Shown piece by piece: positions 1-14,865 of a stretch of 64,000 bases of DNA. Each line of letters opens with the position of its first letter. Position 1 is the stretch's first letter. A model generated the notes under the pieces. The model was not told the DNA's origin, did no database searches, and was given only the letters and a program-made list of their open reading frames with translations. The stretch spans positions 7,701,501 through 7,765,500 of the forward strand of contig NC_092572.1 in NCBI RefSeq assembly GCF_037975245.1, written 5' to 3'. A program made the position numbers and the translations under genes. The stretch is from Apostichopus japonicus. Lineage: Eukaryota; Echinodermata; Holothuroidea; Aspidochirotida; Stichopodidae.

Positions 1-870
<870 letters not shown>

Positions 871-2368
871 CTATTATGTGTAAACATATTTATTTACAAT
901 TCCAAAAGCATTGTTTATCGCGCAAGTCAGTATGATTATACGTCCTCAGATGATTTCATATATTAACCTAAGAACTGTAAGATTGCTCTAACGAGATTTC
1001 ACTTGCATGGTCATCGTTTTTCAGCGTTTACTTGTCTATGCTCCTTTTTTAATTTCTTCCAGTGCCAGTTAAGTTCTGTTCATCTGTGTTTTTCAGATCC
1101 ATATTTCCAATCCTTGTTACTCTATGATATCACACATTTACATAGTGACAGCTTCCAGACACCAACTTTTACCTAAGATATATCTCAAAGGGAGCAGCAT
1201 TTTTCTTAAATGTTCAGTGGAGTTGGTTTCTTAAAGCTTTGTCATATCAGCATAACAAATACTAGTTTTTGTGTTCTCCTTTAACTGCATGAAAAACTTC
1301 TAAAAGCTTCTCAAACTTGATCTCTGAACAATCACCTACTAGTTAGTGACCAGAAGTAAGGTAACTTTTAATTTAGTTGAGATACATTGATTGTACCGTA
1401 AACGTCAATATTCACCTTTTCAAATTCAATAGAGGCAAATATGTACCTTTGGGGCAAAATTTATATAAAGAAATGAGCACTAACTGCACAAGGCCCAATA
1501 CGCCATGTGGATAGAAGCCTAATTTTGCCGTATCTTCATCTTATATCCTCCATAAAGATTTAGCATTATTTCATTCTCTCAAGAACACGTCACAGAAAGA
1601 GCAGTTCACATGCTTACATCAGCCACAAGAGATGACAGTCAAAGATCTGACCGAAGGTGTTTTACAACACCCCCAGTCGACACCGACTGACAGAGGAGGC
1701 TTTATACTAAGTAACCACATAGTCTTCTTTTCATCTCTCTTAATACATCACAAAGGCAGCAGTTAACAAAACTCTTATATAAATCGAGTAATTATATCTT
1801 AATATGTCCTTCATAATAACAGCATATAAACTTATCTCAGAGTATATCACCTTGTGATATTTCACATCAAATATATCGAAACATTTAATAATGCAGTAAC
1901 AATTGCTTCCTTCTTCTACACAGACTAAGCAAATACGTTGGGCATCAAGGTAATGAAACCGTGACCTTGAAATATATCTAGACTAAGCAAATAATGAAAT
2001 CAATAAAAAATGGATCTATTCTCCCCTTGTTATGGGATCAAAACTGAAAGGCGGATAGTACTTTCAATTTGTATAATAGATATTTCTATTAATTTGGTAC
2101 AACTGTATCCATTTCACAGAAACACTTGAAAAACACAATGAGAGTGTGGTTAGTTAACTAATTTGTAGGACTGTGATGTCAGAATGAAGGAGTTGAGTAC
2201 ATTTCTCATGCTTTGATAGACATGCCAATGCCTGAAATGTTTGGCTATTAACCTACTCATTACACAACGTAAAAACACACACTGATCAGATCAGGATGAC
2301 AATGAAGTTTTAGTCAAAGTTAAAGCTAAATGATGGTCAGTTCTAACTTTTGAATTCATTTATCTCAC
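871..2368. other. Intron of psi-ATP6V1A
   Basis: Non-coding, AT-rich; no repeat or gene recognised. Confidence 0.5.
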
Positions 2369-2551
2369 CTTTTTTCTAAGTGGCACAAATTCAGCATAAT
2401 TCAGCTGATCAGCCAGTTGATGGAAGGAAAATGCTTCCTCTGGGCTAGTTTTTTATCAAGACTAAAGAATACTTGGACAATTCCCAGGGTAGCTGAGGTA
2501 ACCGGATCACAGAAATCACCTCCTAGAGGAGGCACACTGGCAACGGAAACC
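2369..2551 (-). pseudogene. ATP6V1A: psi-ATP6V1A exon with deletion and frameshift
   Basis: The exon begins [13 protein letters not shown], continues through [11 protein letters not shown] and [17 protein letters not shown], then hits TGA near 2398-2410. Shifting frame there recovers NYAEFVPLRKK, which joins cleanly over a good donor (AAAAAAG|GTGAGA) to the next exon. About 16 residues of the family are missing at the break. The 5' splice boundary is unclear: no AG precedes the VSV codons, though a gttgccag lies inside. Confidence 0.75.
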
Positions 2552-4807
2552 AAAAAAGAAAATGCATACTCCGCCCTTCATCTTCGAATGTGATACAAAA
2601 TTGAACTAATTTATAACAACCTTAACTCGTTTAACATTCAACAAACCATGTTTGCACTTGTAAACTTGTCAAGCTACATTTCAAAGGTATATTAGGTATC
2701 AATTATATTTGGCAGTCCTTACATCTTTGAAATTTCTAACCAACTGCTACATTTTCTCTGACACAAAAAGAGAGTTCCACATTATACAAATGAATATATT
2801 ACTGAAATATACTTACTGAATGTTGTTAGAAATAAACATTTGACAGCATTCTTCTACTGAACACCATTATAGGAGTAAAGCCAAACAGTTTCTCATATCA
2901 AGCATTTTTGAACAATTGAACCAGAGAGGCTTCTTACTGGAATATTACCAGTCACACTGGCTGTAATTTTTGTTGAGGTTTTTAGTTGTTGGTTATTAAA
3001 AAATTAAAAAAATGACAGATAATTTCTGATAATTTGGCAAACTTTAAAATAAGCTGCACTTATCAATGTGTTTGCTAGTATTTTTGGCAATTTGCCAGAA
3101 AGACAAGATACATGTATTGGAAAATATATTCTGTTTAACAGTTTAGTCAACCAAACCCACATCAGAAACGATCAAATTAGGCATTATTTGTCATGGGTTT
3201 ACAAATAAATGGGTACATTAATACACTGCACTTGTAGGTCACAATTTGTTCTTGAATCTGTTGTGACTTGTAAGCTTATCAAATAGTGTCTACATTACGA
3301 GGAACAAATGGACAGTCATAACCACACACAAGTTGCCTTTATTTAGATTGGTGGCAAATGCATATATATGTGAACACAGTATAACATATTTGGTCAGAAC
3401 CATCCAATGTAAGAACACAATTCACAGCTTCAATGTAAAGTTGAAATGGAGCTCTCCAGCATGACTACAGAGGGTGCTGTTATATCAGTTACTGTGTGCA
3501 TGTTCTATACCATTTACAGATCTCTGAATCAAAGTAAAACAATCAAATTGAATGAACAAATCAGATGAACTTGCTTCACACAGACCAGCTGAGGGTGATT
3601 GACTAGTGAATGGTTCCACCTTGTCCAGATTGGCCGAACAAAAAACCAGTTAAAGTGTTTTACTTTACTCAAAAATGTCTCGACACATTTTCATCTTTGA
3701 CATCTTTCAAACAAAGACGTGATACCCTTCAACAACGCAAAACAGTTTTGGGGCATTGGAAAAAGTTTGAACAATTTTACCAAACTTATTGAAAATTACT
3801 CAATGCAGTAAGGAACCCTTGAAATTGAATACTAAATCTATTATAAACATAAGGATGTGACCAACACCTCCAACAGGTCCAAATAACTACAACTAATCAA
3901 ACTAAACCTTTGCTTTGATATTTTTTCAAAGGGAAGAATAACTAGAAGAATAATAACTATTAATTAACGATAACATTTGGCTTAATTTCTCAACGCCCCA
4001 TCTCGTAATAATTCTACTGTTTTAATAACTATTATCCCATAAAATGAAATGCAAGACTATTCTTTTCTATTCGTTTGATTCAACACCTGAAAATGATACT
4101 TCAGTAGTTATATGGTAATTAGTCAAAATTGTTACAGGATCTACGTATTGAACAAAACCCAACAAAGAAAATGCATCCAAATTGATCTCAAAAAGCTGTT
4201 AATCATCAATAAAACCAATCAATCAGTAAAGCCAATAAGTCAATCAATAGATTAATGAAACTATATAAACAAGGAACTTAAGACAAAGAAAACACAAGAT
4301 CAGTTGTTAAAGTACTTACTACAAAAATAACCCCATTAATGATTGATGTGTGTGAGAGCTTAACGAGACCAAATTGTATTATATTAGTTAGTAGTTAGTT
4401 TCAAAAGGCAAAACAATTGTTGGGCAAACAATCTGTGAGGTTTCCTTAACTAATATCAGACCTGTATTACTGCATCATCAGCAAATATTATCAGGCTGCT
4501 ATAATAAGCCTGTCAACAGTCACTGATGTGTGTTTTAATTCTAGAAAATTCCCGAAAGAAAACTTGCTTTTAACCAGCAGTTGCCCGGCGTTGTTATTAA
4601 GTGACTAGCATTGTGAAACTTTAGACATGAAATGTTACTTCCTAGACAGAAGTGTACACATATTATTTACTATACAGAAGCAAAGATAATGTGGCTAGCA
4701 TCCAAAGTGGTCACCAGATGATCCCTGCTTTAAATGCACATCATTCACTGTTCAAAAACTCAAGCCTAAAATGTATCCTTCAATTGACCTCGTAGCAGAT
4801 AAACATA
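2552..4807. other. Intron of psi-ATP6V1A, expected exon missing
   Basis: The family segment between EMPA and VSVxxA should be encoded here but I could not find it. Otherwise plain AT-rich sequence. Confidence 0.45.
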
Positions 4808-4931
4808 CCAGCAGGCATTTCGGCAAGACATCCAGAAATTTCCCTCAGAGTTGCAGCCCATCTGGATCTGGAATCGGCCATCATTGAAACGTTGTAACCC
4901 ATATCACGGAAATACTCAGACAAAGTGATGC
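4808..4931 (-). pseudogene. ATP6V1A: psi-ATP6V1A exon: [12 protein letters not shown] segment
   Basis: The acceptor is ttcctattag on the minus strand and the donor is CTGCTG|GTATGT. The exon reads [21 protein letters not shown], then [20 protein letters not shown]. It is open throughout but substituted at near-invariant nucleotide-domain residues. Confidence 0.8.
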
Positions 4932-5464
4932 CTAATAGGAATGATGTTCAAAACAAAAAAGTATGATGCATGGTAGACACCCTAAGGGGAAAAATCACTA
5001 GATACTACTTAGTATTCATCCCCTTCAAAAAGATGTGTTTAATTAATGTAGATCATAAACAATTACTGTAGTTAGCAGTACGGTTCAGTAGAAATGTGTT
5101 TCTTCAAAGTTTTACCCATTAAACACAACTGGCTTATTCATTGAAGCATCCAAATTTTGAAGCATAAAAAATTGAATGTAGATTTTGAAGAAGAACAATA
5201 TAAAATGTTGTCAGTGTGTTTCTAGTATACCATACCTGTTTGCTTTAAGTTCACCTTAGGTACAAGAAAAATCGAATTAAAATGTTATTTTCTCTAAAAT
5301 AGTAACTAGGATAGGAAAGACAAACTTTCTAAAGGATGCTTAGATGACACTCTTTGACTATTCAAAAATCAATTTTAATCTGGACTATTCTATAAAACAT
5401 CAACGCAGAGAAACAAATTTTTAGGCTTTCTTTATTTGAAAAATAGTGAATTTCAGTATTGACA

Positions 5465-5870
5465 CATATTGGGGGCTCCTATGCAGAATGTCTCTACCAC
5501 TGATAACACAACTTCACACTACACATGACCTCAAAATCCACTTCCTGTTTATTGTTGCAAACCAAAAGAGGGCGCTAGTGCACAAAATCATTAAAATATC
5601 TTTGTACTTGTACCAATTGGATGACCGGTTGGAAGTATTATGAGCAATATTTAAACAACTATATTGAGGGCTCCTTTGCAGAATCTCTCTACTATTGATA
5701 ACAAAACTTCACACTGCACATGACCTCAAAATCCACTTCATCAAATATATTACTTCCTGTTTCGTTGTAGCAAATCAAATGATGGCGCTAATGCACAAAA
5801 CCATTAACATCTTTGTGTAATTGTACCAAATGGATGACCGGTTGGAAGTATTATGAGCACCATGCAAGCA
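5465..5870. repeat. Two-copy tandem duplication, about 200 bp unit
   Basis: A segment from gggctcctatgcagaatgtc to gaccggttggaagtattatg (about 5468-5642) is repeated at about 5669-5855 with scattered substitutions and a 15-20 bp insertion in the second copy. The only open frame here is confined to the repeat and shows no known family. Confidence 0.85.
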
Positions 5871-7389
5871 ACTATAGATGCATTTAGAACAATATTTTTA
5901 ATTCTAGCAAAATGAGACACTTTTGTAATATTGCTCAAAAATTATTTAACAACAAATGTTCTGTGTGCTTGAGCAAAAGTGAGTAAGCTCTAATTGTTTT
6001 AATTTTAGTTCAACAAATTATCCCTTTCATCTAATACTATTTGCACTCTTCACGGTAGATTTTTTGTCAGTTTTGTCACAGTTTCCCTAAACCTCCCAAC
6101 TATTAATCTATTACTCAAATGAGATTTTCAATTCATTACAGTAAAATTCCTAACGAGATTTTTGTTTCATATTTAATGAAGTTTTCATTATAAGCAAGTA
6201 ATTATCAATTTTCAACATTTTATCTCCCAGACAAATTTCACTGACAGCATTAAAATTTATATAAAAATAACTGGAAACACCTTCAATCCTTTTTCCCCTA
6301 ACTCGTTGAAATACACACTCGATAACCATGACAAGCCAATGACCTACAATGATATTATAATTTACGTATTAAAGTCTCAATGTGTGTTGCCAAAGTTTAA
6401 CTTCGACCTTTCCAGCTTACTGCCCTAAAAGCTCAGCCAAAATAACACCGTTCTATTGAATTTTCATAGAAATAATCATTGTTTTTATTGAGTTATCTGT
6501 AGTTAAACATTTTGAGCTGAATAAAATTTGCCAGATTTTTTAACAAGTCCGTAGATTCTTCAAACTTCAATCAAAATTTGGTAGATCCGACCAACAGATT
6601 ATGCGCCAGTCAAATCTCTCTGCTTTGTTTACGACAGTTAGGCTAGGCTTACTTTCACATTCGTGATAAGTCTTTGTTAGGTCAATTATCTGTAAAAGTA
6701 TGTTTATTTAGGTCTTATCATTATAAGGAATAAACAGCTGTTTTCAGATATTTCCTACTTGAAATTGGGTAAAAAGAGTAGACGATAAGAGTAATGAACA
6801 TGCTGATATGGGTGGTCGCAGTGATTTTACGGTAAATCGTTCGCGCCATAAGGGAAACAGAAAATATATTCCTGTTTTTCCATTGCGACAGCTTTTCTCT
6901 ATTAAACCCACCTGGTCAGAATGCATTCAGAATAAGAAACATTGAATCTGCCTCAACAACCAAGACTTTAAATAGTATGCAGAAAGTGCTCAGACTCACA
7001 CCACAAGTCACATTTACAATTTAAATAGTATGTCTAGTTGAGAAGAGAATGCATACATAAATCAAGGCCAGAAACGTCAATAAAAATCAGCTAAGATACC
7101 TTTCTCAAGTTTCCTATTTGTTTAGCTCACCTTTGTAAATAGAAGCTTTCCATGGCAGCAACAGGATGTTATAGGTGTTGGTTACTATTTCAGATCACTT
7201 TCTCAAGTGTTATCTTTATTTAGCTCACCTGTGTAAATAGAAATTTTTTTGGTAGCTACAGGCATGTAAGAGGTGTTGGTTACTAGTGCTGTCCTCATAT
7301 GCTTAGAAAAAACAAAAGACACAGACACTTATAGATCCAAGACAGGGCAGATATTTTGCTGCTGCCATTCCATAACTTATTATAAAAAG

Positions 7390-7900
7390 ATAAAGAAAGT
7401 ATGCTTAATTATACATACCTTAAAAATATCATATATATTCTCTTCTTTATACATGAAAAATTCATATACTACAAAATCTATACTTAAAAAAATACATTAT
7501 ATATAGTATATTTTATACTGTAATATACTATGTACTATACAATATATACTATACTATGTTACTCTTTATAAAAATACATTATTATATGTATAAAACACTA
7601 TATAAAATATAAGATAATAATATACCTTATACGACTATGAACTGTATACATATAGTTGTATCTATACTATGTCGCATGTAATATACACTATGCTAAACAC
7701 AATACAGTATATACAAATTAAATACCATATCCAATTATATACAACCTACTGTACAATATATACTTTATTATGTAGTATACACTTTATAAAAAATACATTG
7801 CTGTGTATAATAAACATATACCATTTACTATACTGTATCCTTTAAAATATATAATAAACTTTATAATACTAATATATTTTATATATATATATATTAACAA
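7390..7900. repeat. AT-rich simple-sequence tract
   Basis: Dense runs of tatac, tatat and aaaata words with almost no G or C for about 500 bp. No gene is seen. Confidence 0.8.
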
Positions 7901-8329
7901 TGTCACAACTTATTACTAGTTACCATACCAAGCAGTGACAGTTGTCTTAATACAAAGGGTCGATGGAGGTCTTTAACAAGTCATGTCACATATAAACTGA
8001 CACTGATATTACGAACGTTGCAAAGCAACTAGCCCAGAATACAAGGTTCCTTAATGGGAAGGATCATTGTATTGTTATGATAGCAATGCATTATGCTAAG
8101 AAACACAAAATGCACATATGAAAAGTGCTCTGAAATAATTCTACCTGTAGATCTAAGTGAGGGCAATTTCAAAAGAAAATTAGGTTAAGTTCTTGAACGT
8201 TGGAAAGAATATTTATTTTGAAGCAAAAATATCACACCAAAATTAAAAAAACAAATTATCTATGCGCTTTCTTTTACATTAAGTAAATTACTACTGAGAT
8301 GCTATATATCTTATATTGCTACTGATTTA

Positions 8330-8825
8330 AAACGTATCTTACTTAAAGTTCATACGACTGAGTTCATACATATTTTTCATCTAACCATAATACTTCTGAG
8401 CTGACACATATCTTACCATCAACTTCATACTACTGAGTTGATACACCCATTAGTCTTAATATCATACTTCGGAGATGATACATATCGTACCTTAATCTTC
8501 CAACTTTTGAAATGATACATTTCTTACATTTAACTTATACTACTCATTTGATTTACATCTTACTCTAACTACATACTACTGATTTGATACATATATTACC
8601 TATTACCTGTAACTTATAATTCTGAGTTGATACCAATATTACCTTGTCCTTCGTACTACTGAGTTGATACATGCATTACATTTATTTTCATACTTCTTAC
8701 TTGATATATGTCTTTACCTTTAATTAACTACTACTGAGTTCATACATGTTTTACCTTAACCTTCATACTACAAAGATGATACATATCTTACTTTTAACAT
8801 AATACTACTGAGTTGATACATAATG
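8330..8825. repeat. Minisatellite, period about 40 bp
   Basis: A degenerate unit resembling cttcatactactgagttgat followed by acatatcttacctttaa recurs about a dozen times. Unit length and sequence vary, so the array is old. Confidence 0.85.
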
Positions 8826-11820
8826 TCGTTCATATAGCCCAGGTAATTTTATTTTCACTTGAGCTGTTGTTTCGACTGCATGCCTAGCCATATCGTAGAA
8901 AGCAGTTGTGTTCTGCAGCATGCCGACTGTCTTGTAGAGTGAACATCACCTGAACCATCCGTTACACAGTACGGAGAAAGTCCTGCATAAACTATGTAAG
9001 TGAAAGTAGGTTGAAAATGCAGAACAGTACATTCTAATCTTGCTTGGTACTTCGAAACACCAACTTTTTGTCAATTATTGGCAGAGAACGTAACTTTGAT
9101 GTACAGGAAGAGTGTATCATGTAATATCAAATTGTGCATTGCACATCATCACTTGGTCCAGGCTAGACTTGTTTAGTGTGGCTAAGAAAGGTTTCTTACT
9201 ACATAATAAATTCAGGTAATGGCATTGGGAGACGACATTCATGTTCAAAGAAAAAATGTACAGGTGATGCTAAATATGAGGTACATGGTGTTCTAAGGAT
9301 TCTAAAGATGTTGGCAAGCTTAATGTAAATTTATGTGAGTCTTGCTCAGATGATCACTGAGTTTAAAAACGGATAATAATTAACTACAATCACATTTCAA
9401 AATAGTGCTTTACAAAATAGTCCAATTGCTATAAGCTTATACGAAGATATGATAACAGTTATTGTACTCAGGAACCTTGCTTTTTTGAGTAATTTTATAA
9501 CCTTCGAAATTGTTACACAAATTTGAGCACAAATTGCTCCTTGAGAAGATATAAAAGTTACCTGCTATACAACCAAATAGACCCCCACTCCTTAGCATCG
9601 ATAAAAGCTTGCTAGGTCTATTTTATAGATGCAATTTAGATATTTATTTCAATAGTTTGTCAATTTCCCCACTCAGCTGTTGTATTATGTTTACGTTTTT
9701 TGGTATGTACATGACATCAACTAGTAAACACTTAAACAGACGATTAACCATTAATCTCTTAAATTCACTAAACAAATTAAGCCGATCGCAAGTACTGTAT
9801 AACTTGTTTGTTTTCTTTTTAATAAACAAAAGAAATATATCACAAGTACTTCATTTAATAAAATAGATGCTTAATTCACTCAATTTCTAAAAAAGCAAAT
9901 ATGTTACCTATCAACTGAATTAGTTGTTAAAATATATGTTTTGTTTTCTAATCTACTTCATGCATCCACATATTTGTGCTTTATCTTGTGTTAACCATCC
10001 ACATGATTTCATTGAGTATGCTGTAAATAGTCACAGCAATAACTTCCTCCCAGCAAAATATCATATTCTCTTCATTGCGAGTATACTCTTAGGAATTGCC
10101 AAAATAACCATCCTATTTGTTTATACGTTATAGACCCTGAGTCACCTTCAGTGGCAATTAACTTTTGTTTCTCTACATCTTTGTTATTCAGTATTTTTTC
10201 TTTATTTCTGTCATATGCACTTATTTTAATCACGTACATTAGACACATGTGTAATTTGCTTTTGTTTTTATGTTAGAACATACATTTGAGTATTAAATAT
10301 CACTTAAAGCCAAAGAATATGATATTGGGGAACCTTACTTCATGTCAAATAAGTCTAACGTCATCAATAATTAATACTTAATCAGCATTTCTTTCATTGC
10401 CCTGTATCCACGAGTACTATTACTTTCACAATATTTATTAATAATGACTTCAATACTGGCTTAGTTATATTGTCACTCAGAACACAAAGTAACCGTATTG
10501 TTTCTGCACATCCCATAACACTCTAATTGAGGAGGTTACTAGAAAATATTTACAGACACTTGTGAATTCTTACAACATATTTAAGGTAGTTTAACAAGTT
10601 CCATCGAAAAGTACATTTAAAATTTCCTCTTGGGGTTGTACACACATTACATAAAACATTGCTCCTGTCTTTTCATTTCCAAAATTGCTAACAAAAATTA
10701 ATCTTTTTCAACTGCAGTGTTAACATCTTGCAAATATATTCTATCCATTGCCAATTTGAAGATAAACCAAGAACTAATTAATTTATTTAAACCTTTATCT
10801 TTTAAAAGGTGAAGATTTGCATAAAATTAATTTTGAAATTTGTAGAATGATAACACATCTCTGCTAGTAATCCAGGATGTAGTTGTTAAACACCATTTTT
10901 TGTTTTGAGAAGATTACTTTCAATGTCCCGTCAGGCTCATCATTTAAAGTGGTTGGACTACTTAGACTAACCAAACACAGACAATTGTTTCAGTTCTTCC
11001 GATGAAATGTAAGAGCCTAAGGAAGCCATGAAACAAGTTATGACATCAAAGAAACATGTTTACAATGTACTACATATTAATAATGAAGACATATGCTACC
11101 GGGACATTTAAATAAAAAGATCAATATGAATAGCCCTTACGTTTCGTATGACAACCCAAAGAATTATGGTATACTGTATGTATAAACAGCTTAACAACTA
11201 TCAGTGCGATTGAAATTCTCCGTTCTTTAAGTTTGCTTTATACTCCCATGAAAAGAAACCGAGAATCGAACTTTAGAGATGCAATTCGTCAGCTCTTACT
11301 TAGCATGGAAGACATCGCTGAATCAGACGAAAAGAGAGAGCTTTGTTAATGTCAGTATATTAACAAGATGGTACTAAGTAAAGAGTAGGTGGAACCATTA
11401 ACATTGGATAATTAGAGAATTGAATTCAACTGACTATAGAAGACAACATTTTCAACCAAATAAACTATTACTATTTATATATGACGAATATTAAAGACGC
11501 AAAGTTAAATTTGAAAACATAGTATGTACATTATTTGAACATCGATAGAGATTTATTCAAGGCAGTTATCATCTTATGCAACGACCGTCAACGTTTCATC
11601 TCTGTTCACAATTATTGTAAATATTTAACGTTACATACTTGGATTCCGAATCATACTTTCCTCTGTTTCCCAGAGATAGGCAGAGCGAACGGATCTGTTA
11701 TGCAATCTTTTTTAAACATTTTATGCTGAGAAGTTGACAACTTTTCGAAGGACTATATTGATAGCGCAAGTTCAATTGTTTTTGAACAATTTCTAAGAAA
11801 ATACTGCAATTCAATTAATT
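8826..11820. other. Intergenic, no convincing gene
   Basis: Short open frames here show no family, splice context or repeat homology to the array downstream. One 33-codon frame at 11248-11346 is listed separately. Confidence 0.4.
11248..11349 (+). other. Possible small coding frame or terminal exon
   Basis: ATG to TAA, 33 codons with protein-like composition (RDAIRQLLLSMEDIAES inside, a charged amphipathic helix). No family recognised and no neighbouring exon found. It may be chance. Confidence 0.15.
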
Positions 11821-11829
11821 TTCATGTTT

Positions 11830-13700
11830 TTAACATAAGATATTCTCTTTTCTCTGGGTTGAATGTTGGTTCTCGTAAGACAAGAGGAGATATCTTCTCA
11901 CAGTTATAAACTACAAATTAAACAGGAGAGGAATATCCTAAACTAAAAGAGCAAATTAATTTAAAAAGAAATACATTGTATTCTTTGCTAAAAATATCAA
12001 GTTAGAAAACAGAGCATTGAAAAAAAACTTTCAAGACTTATACAGGACGACTCAATCCTATGAAACGGGTACATAAATGAAAAAAAAAACTATTTCTTGA
12101 AGTGTCATTACAGTAAATTGAAATGGATTCCAGTTGAAACAAATGTTCAATCAAATTACGATACCGCATATGATCTCAGATATCATATTTTTTTGTACAT
12201 GTATCAGGTTATATCAAAACGATAAAGAGAACGTTCATTGTGTGAAGTAATATATTAATTAGATAACTGTTTCTTGTGGACTTTCAGAGTCTTCATATCT
12301 TTTTCTGGAAGGGTATTATCTGATTTTTCTTGATTCATGGCGAGATATTCATCGGAAATTAACTTTGTTTTGCCTCATCCCAAAACTCGGCTGTTGTCAT
12401 TCTACTATGTCATCTTCTGTGGTAAATTGGGGTAATTTTGTTTTCTTTGGTAACTTCACTAATGGTTTGTTATCATTCTTCTCCATGTTCATAGAATTTT
12501 CATACTTAACACTTTCGGCATTGTCTCAGCCTCCTTGCAATCGATAGACTGTCTTTATTTGACAGTTTTACTTTAACCGAAGTTTGGCTTTTCGCATCCG
12601 AGTTGACTCTCGGTGGGGCGTCTTTACTAGAGTCTTACACACTTGAATCAGGAATCAAGGATAATTGGGGTATTGCTTGTAAGTTTAATATTATTTTGAA
12701 GTTTTCTGAATTTACTGAATAAACCATTCAATCTTACTTTTGAATATGGTAGGGCGAACGAAAATATCCTATCGTTAACTTTACGAGACGTTAGCCAACC
12801 CTTAAGCTTTATATATTAAACCATGTTTATTTTATTATCAAGTAAGTTTTTGACGGTCAAATTAACATCATGTTCATTTCCCTTTTGGAGGAGATTGATA
12901 CGTTCCTCTTTATCGTTAGCAGGATTCTTCGTAAACATCAATAGTTCATCAAACCCATCCAGGAGTACATGAAACATTTCGGCAATATCGTTTACCATCA
13001 AATCGATTCCAACAGGCATCATTGTCTTACAAGTTCGGAAAGTATCTTCGAGTGATCAACCTCCATAAAGTAAATACATAGATTACTTGATTGTATTATT
13101 TTGCCTATCTTTCGGTGGTTTCATCTTTGGAACTCAATCGCGGAACCAATGTTTAATGTACGATATCTTCCCGTAACCTAACTTTGCTGTAATGAAGACC
13201 CGATTGTTATAGAAATTAGGCTCCCGTGGACACCGTATTAGTGTGGGTGCACTGACACGTGTATCGACACAAGGTCATGTATCGGTATTGGCTCACCCTA
13301 GTAAGCAACATTTCTCGCAGTGCGTTATTAGACCATCTACTAGAATATTGTTCAATATCAGAACAGATATTGAACTTATTCAAATAAATACATAAACAGG
13401 AACACATTGTGGACAAAGACTACGGAGTAATAAAGATATAATGTCCTTCTTACCAGGTATGGGCCGGCAACGATGTGTGTACTCGTACGGTTATAATATA
13501 TCATAAAAAACTATGGTCGCTTCAACTTCTGTGCCGCTGTCAATATACAACATTATTCGATGGAGATTTGTAAATACATTGTTCTTTTCATATGATTAAA
13601 TAAGAGGTTAATCAACGGTCTAGGTGCGTCTATGGCAGCATAATTCATGAACGACGGTTTAACGCAAGCGATACACGAGGCACGAGATTTGTACTTTACC
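11830..13700 (-). pseudogene. NACHT-A: relic of the Ig-TM-NACHT gene
   Basis: Scattered minus-strand stretches match copies B and C in order: the terminal exon (about 11830-11911), intron sequence (12040-12290 against 25660-25850), the charged linker (12365-12700), the NACHT core (12750-13200), the N-terminal NACHT segment (13210-13340), a mini-exon (13454-13488) and intron beyond it (to about 13690). The core still reads MMPVGIDLMVNDIAEMF, VLLDGFDEL and NDKEERINLLQ, but the Walker B segment is shortened and the frame is broken repeatedly. The two LRR-like exons, the C-terminal half of the NACHT exon and the basic linker exon are deleted; Ig and TM exons were not seen. It lies head-to-head with the K1 signal-peptide exon about 0.8 kb away. 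Confidence 0.85.
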
Positions 13701-14389
13701 GAGTGGTTTGCTAATCTTTCCAGAAATACCAACGAAGCATATTGTTCATCCCCAATACCGTTTAAATCTGGAAGATCACGTTTTAATGAGAAAAGCATCA
13801 TCCACTGAAACTGTGTAATCCCTTTCAGGACTGATTATTGTTCTCAAGTTCTAGTTGAGTCTTTGAGTTTGTAAGCCAAAAAGGGCTGCAGATTCAGTGT
13901 TATACTCAGTATTTTGTATTCATTTAAGTGAAAGGACCTACCTTTCAATACATTATACTTGAGCAAACTACCCCCAGTTTAGCTAAGTATGTTTTACGTT
14001 TTAAACTCAACCAGAAATAGCGCTACTACAATACAGTGATAATGTGTGCACCGCCATTCCATGCTGTTATCGGTGATTGTGTTAGTATGTACTTATTTGA
14101 ATAAACTTTTAGTTTCGTAATTACATGTACATTTGTGACGATGCCGCTGGCAATACAAAGTGTAAATATCATAGTAGCGCATAATCACTTAACGAATCGG
14201 TGAATAACAAGTTACCTCTTTCTAATTTCACAATATAGCAACTTAATATCTGCTTGGCATTATCTGTTTTGCCGGGAGAATTTGCAGACACATGTAAAGA
14301 AACACGAAACACTAACCGTTATTGTTAAAAGATAATTCAGGATGAAGTCAGTTTATTTCAGTATGTAAAAGAAAAACAGTATATGGTGG

Positions 14390-14396
14390 TATAAAG
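14390..14396 (+). promoter_or_regulatory. Candidate TATA box for K1
   Basis: TATAAAG about 95 bp upstream of the K1 start codon, in the short gap between relic A and K1. AT-rich DNA makes chance occurrence likely. Confidence 0.2.
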
Positions 14397-14488
14397 TGTA
14401 ATGTAACAGACTAGCATATCTCGATAAAATTAGCAAATCCTACAGTTGAATAACAACCGTTCTTACTGACTTCGAACAACTGCAAATA

Positions 14489-14540
14489 ATGCCCGTTTTA
14501 AAAGCCCAACTGATATCTTTATTTGTGGTTCATATCCAAG
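14489..14540 (+). pseudogene. K1 signal-peptide exon
   Basis: ATG followed by PVLKAQLISLFVVHIQ, a short basic then hydrophobic leader, ending at CAAG|GTAAAT in phase 1, which matches the incoming phase of the Ig exon. Confidence 0.6.
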
Positions 14541-14865
14541 GTAAATTTCAAGCATACTTTTAGTGGTTGCTAAACAAATATAGCTATTTTGCAACAATAA
14601 ATTTCAAATAAGCTAATCATTGATATTTATCAGAGTTTATTCTAATCAGTGACCTTGTGCGGTAGAACTTTGAATATAAATGTATAAAATTGGGCAACAA
14701 TTTAGCTATGTGTTAAGAAATTATCACATTCTAGCCAATTCCTTACATAAATTAAAGCACTTGATTCCTTTTCTATCAAGGACGTATCTTTAATGATAAC
14801 AATGGAGTTCTAATAGTGCCCCTCGTAATTAACACATTCCATGTTTTCCTTCTTATAAATTATAG

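Noticed and set aside
5446-5643. 65-codon open frame
   Set aside because: Confined to one copy of a tandem duplication; the second copy does not keep the frame.
9609-10133. Hydrophobic small open frames
   Set aside because: AT-rich DNA gives Phe/Ile/Leu-rich chance frames; no splice context, homology or conserved counterpart.
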